A stretch of DNA of 21,758 nucleotides. Origin: DASYRM01 sp035646375 (lineage in GTDB: Bacteria > Acidobacteriota > Vicinamibacteria > Vicinamibacterales > UBA2999). Both the position numbers and the translations under genes were made by a program. Where the stretch lies: positions 1 through 21,758 of the forward strand of contig DASRPM010000086.1 of NCBI GenBank assembly GCA_035646375.1, given 5' to 3'. Positions 19,646-21,758 of the stretch are shown piece by piece. Position 1 is the stretch's first letter. Each line of letters opens with the position of its first letter. Below the pieces are notes generated by a model. It was not told where the DNA came from and searched no databases. It worked only from the letters and a program-made list of their open reading frames with translations.

Positions 19646-19717
19646 GGCGGACCTTCCGCCTTCGCCGAAGGCTTCGGCGGACTCGCCGTAGCTTCAGGGG
19701 AGGCGGTCTGGTCCGCC
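19646..19717. repeat. Dispersed hairpin element between convergent genes
   Basis: Outer arms GGCGGACC (19646-19653) and GGTCCGCC (19710-19717); inner palindromes include CGCCGAA/TTCGGCG (19663-19669 with 19673-19679). On the minus strand GCTACGGCGAGTC (19680-19692) followed by CGCCGAAGC and later GCGAAGGCGGA matches the lhr 3' element (9858-9893). It ends exactly at the galD stop codon. Likely also a bidirectional terminator. Confidence 0.75.
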
Positions 19718-20794
19718 TCAACGCGCGACAGCGCGCGAAGGCACGTGAACGTGGCCCGAGAAGAGCAGCCGCGCCGTGCTGATGATGGCGCCCTCGGTCA
19801 CCTCACCGGCATCGTTGACCACGAGCGATACGGGGCTGGCGCCGGTGGGATGCTCGACGAGCATGCGCTTGGTGGCGCCGTCCGGCACTTCCGCGACCTC
19901 CGACGCCGGACCGTCCGGTAGCAGGCACGCCGTCGCGACGCTGAGCGCGGCGAACACCCCGATCGTGGCGTGCGCGCGATGCGGGATGAACGAGCGCGTG
20001 GCCACGGCGCCGCCGTCGCGCGGCGGCGCGACGAGGATCATCTTCGGCACCGTCTTGTCGGTCACGTCGCCGAGGTTCATCATCGGCCCGGCGGCCAGCC
20101 GGATTGCCTCGACGCGCGCTTTCAGCTCGGCGTCGTCGTCGAGCGCCTCGCGGGTTTCGTAGCCCGTGCGCCCCATCTGATCGGCCCGCAACACCACTAC
20201 CGGCATGCCGTTGTCGATGCACGTCACGCGGACGCCGTTCACCACGTCCACCGCGCGGCCGGTCGGCAGCAGGGCTCCGCATGTGGAGCCGGCGGTATCG
20301 GCAAAGCTCAAGGGAATCGGCGCCGCGGTCCCCGGGACGCCGTCGATCGTTGCGTCGCCGTCGTACTCCGGACGCCTGCCCGGCGTTCTGATTGTGGCGG
20401 TCACGGTCTGACTGGTGTTGACCATGAAGATCCGCACTTTCGTCTCGGCGTCGCCGGCCGCGACGAGGCCGCGCTCGATCGCGAAGGGCGCCACCGCCGC
20501 GAGGATGTTGCCGCAGTTCTGCTGCGTGGACACTTCGGCCTTGTCCACCCACACCTGACAGAACAGATAGTCCACGTCGATGCCCGGGCGCGTGGAGCGC
20601 GAGACGATCGCGACCTTGCTCGTGAGCGGGTCGGCGCCGCCGATGCCGTCGATCTGCCGCTTGTCGGGAGACCCCATCACCGCCAGCAGCACACGGTCGC
20701 GCGCCGCGGCGTCGCCTGGCAGGTCGGAGGCGAGGAAGTAGGCGCCCTTCGACGTCCCGCCCCGCATCTGGAAGCACGGAATCGCGGTCTGCAT
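19718..20794 (-). CDS. galD: 4-oxalomesaconate tautomerase / PrpF-family isomerase
   Basis: 358 residues starting at the ATG 20792-20794 (MQTAIPCFQMRGGTSKGAYFLASDLP). The opening IPC-x-x-MRGGTSKG and the later MGSPDKRQIDGIGGADPLTSKVAIVS (40-65) and QQNCGNILAAVAPFAIERGLV (91-111) are strongly diagnostic of the GalD/PrpF group in the diaminopimelate-epimerase fold. Pseudomonas GalD, about the same length, converts 4-oxalomesaconate between keto and enol forms in gallate breakdown; PrpF isomerises 2-methylaconitate in propionate use. The sequence and the tannase and ring-cleavage-type neighbours favour GalD, but PrpF activity cannot be excluded. A second ATG nine bases upstream (20803) is possible; neither has an ideal ribosome binding site. 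It is monocistronic here, flanked on both sides by small secreted protein genes on the other strand. Confidence 0.88.
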   Translation of the reverse strand: MQTAIPCFQMRGGTSKGAYFLASDLPGDAAARDRVLLAVMGSPDKRQIDGIGGADPLTSKVAIVSRSTRPGIDVDYLFCQVWVDKAEVSTQQNCGNILAAVAPFAIERGLVAAGDAETKVRIFMVNTSQTVTATIRTPGRRPEYDGDATIDGVPGTAAPIPLSFADTAGSTCGALLPTGRAVDVVNGVRVTCIDNGMPVVVLRADQMGRTGYETREALDDDAELKARVEAIRLAAGPMMNLGDVTDKTVPKMILVAPPRDGGAVATRSFIPHRAHATIGVFAALSVATACLLPDGPASEVAEVPDGATKRMLVEHPTGASPVSLVVNDAGEVTEGAIISTARLLFSGHVHVPSRAVAR

Positions 20795-20812
20795 CCCCCG
20801 CATTGTACGAAC

Positions 20813-20840
20813 GTACGTAGCTGCGGGTCTTGAGACCCGC
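20813..20840. repeat. Single hairpin repeat upstream of galD
   Basis: GCGGGTCT (20823-20830), loop TG, AGACCCGC (20833-20840); beside it GTACGTAGC (20813-20821) is the complement of the 9-mer tail of the twin hairpin at 12016-12024. It therefore belongs to the same family in the opposite orientation. It lies in the galD leader, a divergent rather than convergent position. Confidence 0.65.
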
Positions 20841-20845
20841 CTGCG

Positions 20846-20886
20846 GAGGCTGAGGCGCCCGGTCATCACGAGGGCTCCTCAGCCTC
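20846..20886. repeat. Long inverted repeat in the divergent galD / secreted protein region
   Basis: GAGGCTGAGG (20846-20855) and CCTCAGCCTC (20877-20886) are perfect 10-bp arms with a 21-base loop. It follows the hairpin repeat directly. It could be an extension of that element or an operator; no promoter boxes are clear nearby. Confidence 0.55.
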
Positions 20887-20982
20887 GAGGCGAGCAGCTC
20901 ATCGAGCCGAGATGACCAACCGCAACCTCGACTTCAAGAGCGAATCGATTTGCGGCTCGTGGTTTGCAATCCCATCCGCGAG

Positions 20983-21007
20983 GCCAGCCGTATCCGGCTG
21001 GCGGGAG
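20983..21007 (+). promoter_or_regulatory. 8-bp hairpin abutting the ribosome binding site of the second small secreted protein
   Basis: GCCAGCCG (20983-20990), loop TATC, CGGCTGGC (20995-21002) ends one base before GGGAG (21003-21007), which is seven bases from the ATG at 21015. A stable stem touching the ribosome binding site could modulate initiation. The paralogue at 19208 has a comparable stem six bases upstream. Confidence 0.45.
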
Positions 21008-21014
21008 AACTGCC

Positions 21015-21497
21015 ATGACAGCGCCCAGGACAAACCGGCGAATGATTTCTGCAGTGTTGGCGTGCGTCTGTGCCACCACAATCACTTACGCGGATCAGGG
21101 GCAACGGCCGGGCAGTGCGCCGCGGCCGCGGCCCGTGCCCGGCTCCAACCGGGATGCCAAGGAGACCGAGACCTCGGCGGTCACCGGCTGTGTCAAGCTC
21201 GCGACGGAACCCCGGACGGAACCGAAGACCTATCTGCTTCTGGAAACGCTGAGCGTGTTCACGCCGGAGGGGGCCGCCCCGCAGCCGGTGGTCATCCGCG
21301 ACGGCGGCTCCCGATATCAGCTGTTCACTGAGGATGCCACGATCGACCTGTCGAAGCTGGTGGGCCGGGAGGTGACTGCCAAGGGCACCGTGTCGAAGCC
21401 GGCGGTCTCGTCGGACGAGTCGAAGAGCACCACGCGCCCCGACGCCGTCCCGACGTTCACGGCGAAGTCGCTGACAGAAACCGGCGCCTCCTGCTGA
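21015..21497 (+). CDS. Small secreted protein with conserved TGCV and C-terminal GASC (paralogue 2)
   Basis: 160 residues from the ATG at 21015 (MTAPRTNRRMISAVLACVCATTITYA), chosen because GGGAG lies seven bases upstream; an in-frame ATG at 20964 is further upstream without such a site. The signal peptide likely ends near ITYA (residue 26). The mature part matches paralogue 1 block for block: VTGCV (56-60), KTYLLLE (71-77), RDGGSRYQL (95-103), DLSKLVGREVTAKGTVSKPA (111-130), and the end SLTETGASC. C59 and the final C160 are shared. A proline-rich linker (RPGSAPRPRPVPG, 31-43) follows the signal peptide. Function unknown; OB-fold-like and exported by inference. It runs convergently into a VOC gene across twin hairpins. 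Confidence 0.82.
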   Translation: MTAPRTNRRMISAVLACVCATTITYADQGQRPGSAPRPRPVPGSNRDAKETETSAVTGCVKLATEPRTEPKTYLLLETLSVFTPEGAAPQPVVIRDGGSRYQLFTEDATIDLSKLVGREVTAKGTVSKPAVSSDESKSTTRPDAVPTFTAKSLTETGASC

Positions 21498-21502
21498 GGA
21501 CG

Positions 21503-21550
21503 AGGCGGGCCTGAACGCCCGCCTTACCCGCCCTACCGCGCGGAGCGCGG
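21503..21550. repeat. Twin hairpins at a convergent junction, likely bidirectional terminator
   Basis: AGGCGGGC (21503-21510), loop CTGAAC, GCCCGCCT (21517-21524), then CCGCGC (21536-21541), loop GGA, GCGCGG (21545-21550) ending one base before the VOC stop. Same layout as the twin hairpins at 11970-12015. No T-tract, so termination is inferred. Confidence 0.62.
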
Positions 21551-21551
21551 C

Positions 21552-21758
21552 CTACTTCTTGGGGTGCACCGGTCCGCTGTAGTGATCCATCGTCGGCGTG
21601 CCGTGCGTGTGGAACGTCTCGATGGTCTTCAGGCCCCACGCCTGCCCCTTCTTGCGCTCGGTCTCGGTCCAGATGACCGGCTGCCAGTCGGGCGCCAGCA
21701 TCAGGCGCGCGCCGGCGTTGGCCACCTCGACGCGGTTGCCGCCCGGCTCGTAGACGTA
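21552..21758 (-). CDS. VOC-family / type I extradiol dioxygenase-like protein, C-terminal part (cut by window edge)
   Basis: The final 68 residues are visible; the start lies beyond the right edge. The fragment opens YVYEPGGNRVEVANAGARLM, where EPGGNRVE is the typical end of a vicinal-oxygen-chelate domain and E11 of the fragment is the expected metal ligand. It continues LAPDWQPVIWTETERKKGQAW and ends with a polar tail rich in His and Pro (THGTPTMDHYSGPVHPKK). The P-D-x-x-P-x-x-W-T-E piece recalls catechol 2,3-dioxygenase-type C-termini, enzymes that open aromatic rings with oxygen and Fe(II). With galD and a tannase-like gene close by, ring cleavage of a phenolic is a plausible role, but glyoxalase-type VOC proteins share this signature and cannot be excluded from a fragment. 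Confidence 0.78.
   Translation of the reverse strand, partial: YVYEPGGNRVEVANAGARLMLAPDWQPVIWTETERKKGQAWGLKTIETFHTHGTPTMDHYSGPVHPKK

Overview
This is a GC-rich bacterial chromosomal window with dense, mostly short-spaced genes, many GTG/ATG overlaps, and dispersed hairpin repeats. The gene families fit a free-living, aerobic Gram-negative heterotroph: a NuoEF-containing complex I, a long Lhr helicase next to a Nei-type glycosylase, a secreted tannase-family esterase, and small secreted 'TGCV' proteins of a kind I associate with Acidobacteriota. My best guess is Acidobacteriota, possibly class Vicinamibacteria. That is inference; there is no rRNA or other marker that settles it.

Layout. Positions 1-5083 (minus strand) hold the start of a nuo operon, nuoA-B-C-D-E-F-H, running off the left edge inside nuoH; nuoG is absent between nuoF and nuoH. 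A 17-bp-spaced sigma70-like promoter lies at 5112-5140. Divergent from it, 5169-11982 (plus strand) carries lhr, nei (joined by a TGATG overlap) and a glycosyltransferase-like gene. A minus-strand pair follows at 12032-13941: a double-domain SagB/nitroreductase-like protein and a small coiled-coil protein. Divergent again, 14070-15855 (plus) carries yajQ and a cardiolipin-synthase-like phospholipase D gene. From 15887 to the right edge there is a tannase-like esterase (minus), a DHA2 drug/solute exporter (plus), a small secreted protein (plus), galD/prpF-type tautomerase (minus), a paralogue of the small secreted protein (plus), and the C-terminus of a VOC/extradiol dioxygenase (minus).

Functional reading. 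The left third is respiratory. The lhr-nei pair is a DNA-repair unit. The right quarter looks like part of an aromatic or tannin-derived carbon pathway: an esterase that could release gallate or hydroxycinnamates, a transporter, a ring-cleavage-type VOC protein, and a 4-oxalomesaconate tautomerase that acts after ring cleavage in the gallate/protocatechuate 4,5-cleavage route.

The most unusual content is the repeats. All four convergent gene junctions carry inverted or tandem repeats. Several stop codons lie inside them. Two heptamer arrays (unit GGCTTAA or AGCCTCT) end genes, and one encodes the last 24 residues of the tannase. Related hairpin elements sit in frame inside lhr and form its C-terminus, and a diverged copy sharing a 13-mer and more lies about 10 kb away between two other genes. 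No gene-free stretch exceeds 300 bases; the longest, 20795-21014, is filled mainly by hairpins and the leader of the second small secreted protein.
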